41,663 bases of DNA from an uncultured Alphaproteobacteria bacterium (GTDB taxonomy: Bacteria; Pseudomonadota; Alphaproteobacteria; Rhizobiales; Aestuariivirgaceae), in assembly GCA_937872985.1 (NCBI GenBank), contig CALMUW010000101.1:1-41663 (forward strand), given 5' to 3'. Below, piece after piece: positions 39,969-41,663 of the stretch. The notes beneath the pieces are model-generated. The model was not told the origin of the DNA, did no database searches, and saw nothing but the letters and a program-made list of their open reading frames with translations. How positions within the stretch are numbered: position 1 is the first letter of the stretch; each line of letters begins with the position of its first letter. Both the position numbers and the translations under genes were made by a program.

Positions 39969-40406
39969 ATGAAGATTATTCGCACCAGCATGATGCTTTG
40001 CGGTCTGGCGGTTGTGCTGCCAAATCCGCCGGAGGACGCTGGTGCGCGCCTGAACGTTTCCCCCTCAAGCCTGGAAATGGCGAGTGCGGCCGCCAGCGCC
40101 GTCAACGACGCGCGCGGCTTCTGCGGGCGTGAACCCCGGGTATGCGAAACCACGCGCTTCATTGCCCAGCGGCTGGAGGTGAAGGCCAAATATGCCGCGC
40201 GCCTGGTTTATGAATGGGCCAGTGACGACAAGGACAAGGCCGCGCCCGCGCCCCGGCGCAAACCGGCGCACCAGGCCAAGGCCGATCCGCTGATCACCGG
40301 ATCCGGTCCGGCCACGGTGAAACCAGCCCGCCGCAGCCAGAATACGCTGCACATCGAAGATCTGATCCCCGAGTGGCGCTCTCCCCTGCAACCACGGACG
40401 AGCTAG
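39969..40406 (+). CDS. DUF5330 domain secreted protein
   Basis: A 145-aa protein with a hydrophobic N-terminus (RTSMMLCGLAVVLP, probable signal peptide) and the DUF5330 core: DARGFCGREPRVCETTRFIA with two conserved cysteines, then QRLEVKAKYAARLVYEWASD. The rest is basic and low complexity (APAPRRKPAHQAK). AAGGGG lies 6 bases before the ATG at 39969. A strong terminator follows 24 bp after the stop. Confidence 0.85.
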   Translation: MKIIRTSMMLCGLAVVLPNPPEDAGARLNVSPSSLEMASAAASAVNDARGFCGREPRVCETTRFIAQRLEVKAKYAARLVYEWASDDKDKAAPAPRRKPAHQAKADPLITGSGPATVKPARRSQNTLHIEDLIPEWRSPLQPRTS

Positions 40407-40430
40407 ACCCAGTCGTCGCCACTTAACTTG

Positions 40431-40458
40431 ATGCCCTGTCCCGCGCTGGACAGGGCAT
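40431..40458 (+). terminator. Intrinsic terminator after DUF5330 gene
   Basis: GCCCTGTCC (40433-40441) pairs perfectly with GGACAGGGC (40448-40456), extended by AT on each side, around loop CGCGCT, and is followed by TTTTTCTTT. Strong Rho-independent signal on the forward strand. Confidence 0.93.
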
Positions 40459-40527
40459 TTTTCTTTGCGCTTCACAGAGCGTGCCGGCTGGCGTAACGGT
40501 GGCCCTCGACCGCTGGAGACCCCTGCC

Positions 40528-40953
40528 GTGCCGGATGCGCTGGAACGATTGCTGGAAGATTTCGAAGTCCTCGACGACTGGGAGGAACGCTATCGCCATG
40601 TCATCGAGTTGGGCCGGGGGCTTCCGCCCTTCCCCGAGGCCGAGCGCACGGCGGCCAACAAGGTGTCGGGCTGCGCCAGCCAGGTGTGGCTGCACGACTG
40701 GGCCGAGACCGGACCGGAGGGGCCGGTGCTACGCCTGCAGGGGGACAGTGACGCGCTCATCGTCAAGGGGCTGGTGGCCATCGCGCTGATGATCTTCGAC
40801 GGCCGCAAGCTGTCGGAAGTGGCCGCGCTCGATGCGCGGGCCATTTTCGACCGGCTGGGCCTGTCGGAACATCTCACACCGCAGCGCGCCAACGGGCTTC
40901 TGGCCATGGTGGCGCGCATCAAGGCCGACGCCTTGCGCCTGCAGTCTGCCTGA
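40528..40953 (+). CDS. sufE: SufE family cysteine desulfuration protein
   Basis: SufE of 141 aa, which accepts sulfur from SufS and feeds iron-sulfur cluster assembly. Catalytic Cys49 lies in NKVSGCASQVWLHDW. Other segments: FEVLDDWEERYRHVIELGRG, IVKGLVAIALMIFDG and LSEHLTPQRANGLLAMVARI. The frame is open upstream to a TTG, but the GTG at 40528 with GGAG 9 bases before gives the normal length. It converges on the DUF6456 gene, 4 bp apart. Confidence 0.94.
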   Translation: MPDALERLLEDFEVLDDWEERYRHVIELGRGLPPFPEAERTAANKVSGCASQVWLHDWAETGPEGPVLRLQGDSDALIVKGLVAIALMIFDGRKLSEVAALDARAIFDRLGLSEHLTPQRANGLLAMVARIKADALRLQSA

Positions 40954-40957
40954 ACCG

Positions 40958-41663
40958 TCAGCGCTTGCCGGTGATGACCACGGGGCGCGAACCGGCCATG
41001 GCCCAGTGGCTGATGGTGCCGTGGCGGCGCGGGGCTTCGGCCAGGCCATAGTGGCGGGCCAGGCGGATGAGCGCCAGACCGAGCACCGCCTTGCCGCTGC
41101 GCGCCGGGAGAGCCAGGGCGCGCTCGGCCTGCTCCAGTCCGGCGGCAAGACAGCAAACCTGAAACAGGATGGATGAAAGCTCTGGCCCCACGGCGTCAAG
41201 GGCGGCATGGAAGCGCTGGCGGGCGGCAAGGGCGGTATCGGACAGGGCTGCCTCATGATTGCCGCCGGAGCCGCGGACCGTGGGCAGGTCCCAGCGGGCG
41301 GTGACCCGGCGTTCCATGGCGCTGCGCTCATAGTCGGCGCGCAACCGCTCGCCAGCGGCAAATTGCGCGGCGTCGATGATGGCATGGCCGTCCTTGCCGG
41401 GGCGATGGTAAAGCCGGGAGAGCGGGCTTTCGCTGTCGTTGCGGCGGGGGGCACCGGCGGCGGGGGCCAGCACGGCCTCGCCGCCGCCCCGGCGCAGCAC
41501 CACGCCAATATCGAGAAGCCGCGCCACCAGGGCATCATCGGCGGCAGCAAGAGGCGCGGAGAAGTCATTGGCGGGGCCAAAGACCCGCCCGCCTGCTGGC
41601 GGCCGGCGCCGGGGGGAGCCCTCCGGCGGGGGCCAACGCCAGAGGTTCCCGGCGGGCCCGGCG
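40958..41663 (-). CDS. DUF6456 domain protein (5' end beyond window)
   Basis: The frame is open from the right edge (about 234 codons visible), beginning AGPAGNLWRWPPPEGSPRRR. The C-terminal DUF6456 domain spans SPLSRLYHRPGKDGHAIIDA, ERLRADYERSAMERRVTARW and LSSILFQVCCLAAGLEQAER, ending RRHGTISHWAMAGSRPVVIT. The family occurs in Rhizobiales, sometimes with an N-terminal helix-turn-helix; that region is outside or at the edge here. An internal GTG at 41527 is an unlikely start because the frame continues. Confidence 0.82.
   Translation of the reverse strand, partial: AGPAGNLWRWPPPEGSPRRRPPAGGRVFGPANDFSAPLAAADDALVARLLDIGVVLRRGGGEAVLAPAAGAPRRNDSESPLSRLYHRPGKDGHAIIDAAQFAAGERLRADYERSAMERRVTARWDLPTVRGSGGNHEAALSDTALAARQRFHAALDAVGPELSSILFQVCCLAAGLEQAERALALPARSGKAVLGLALIRLARHYGLAEAPRRHGTISHWAMAGSRPVVITGKR

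Overview
The window is 41.7 kb of high-GC chromosomal DNA from an alphaproteobacterium, most likely of the order Hyphomicrobiales (Rhizobiales). The evidence is the gene content: sarcosine oxidase soxBDAG, an fdsGBA-fdhD-fdsD formate dehydrogenase operon, DUF1491, DUF5330 and DUF6456 proteins, a GTA_holin_3TM-type holin and an RcGTA-like gene transfer agent (GTA) cluster. No species is assigned. Family names come from reading the proteins, not from database searches.

Layout. (1) 1-742: 3'-truncated ccmI (cytochrome c maturation), reverse strand. (2) 907-6220: soxB-soxD-soxA-soxG, heterotetrameric sarcosine oxidase. It converges on a methylenetetrahydrofolate reductase family gene (6288-7169) across a shared hairpin terminator; that gene is divergent from a GlxA/GbdR-type AraC regulator (7348-8331). 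Together they look like a one-carbon module: sarcosine is demethylated to glycine with methylene-THF, which the reductase may use. (3) 8682-11097, reverse: a PepSY-type periplasmic protein, an OmpR-class response regulator and a sensor kinase, an order that resembles rhizobial feuN-feuP-feuQ. (4) 11198-28340, reverse: one GTA-like structural cluster (gp1 TerS, gp2 TerL, gp3 portal, gp4 protease, gp5 capsid, gp6, gp8, gp9, gp10, gp10.1, gp11, gp12, gp13, gp14, gp15). It is followed by a DUF2793 protein, an XhlA-like coiled-coil membrane protein, a GH24 endolysin and a GTA-type holin. There is no integrase, repressor or replication gene. A strong sigma70-like promoter (TTGACA-N17-CATAAG) sits before gp1. 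(5) 28496-34443: fdsG-fdsB-fdsA-fdhD-fdsD, the NAD-linked molybdenum formate dehydrogenase, divergent from the GTA. (6) 34444-41663: YcgN-family protein, PBP1A, a DUF1214/DUF1254 pair, a small conserved protein, DUF1491, a peptidoglycan-binding protein, a DUF5330 protein, SufE, and a 5'-truncated DUF6456 protein.

The most unusual feature is in the GTA cluster. Three intercistronic gaps (capsid/gp6, protease/portal, portal/terminase) carry a double-hairpin REP-like element. Its second stem keeps perfect pairing although its sequence changes between copies. Two of these elements are preceded by tandem arrays of 33-36 bp units that repeat only the left arm of the hairpin. The array before the portal gene repeats a Shine-Dalgarno plus ATG on the mRNA strand. 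The third copy runs into long poly-G tracts that are probably partly a sequencing artefact. The cluster also lacks a recognisable gp7 (head-tail stopper) and gp3.5.
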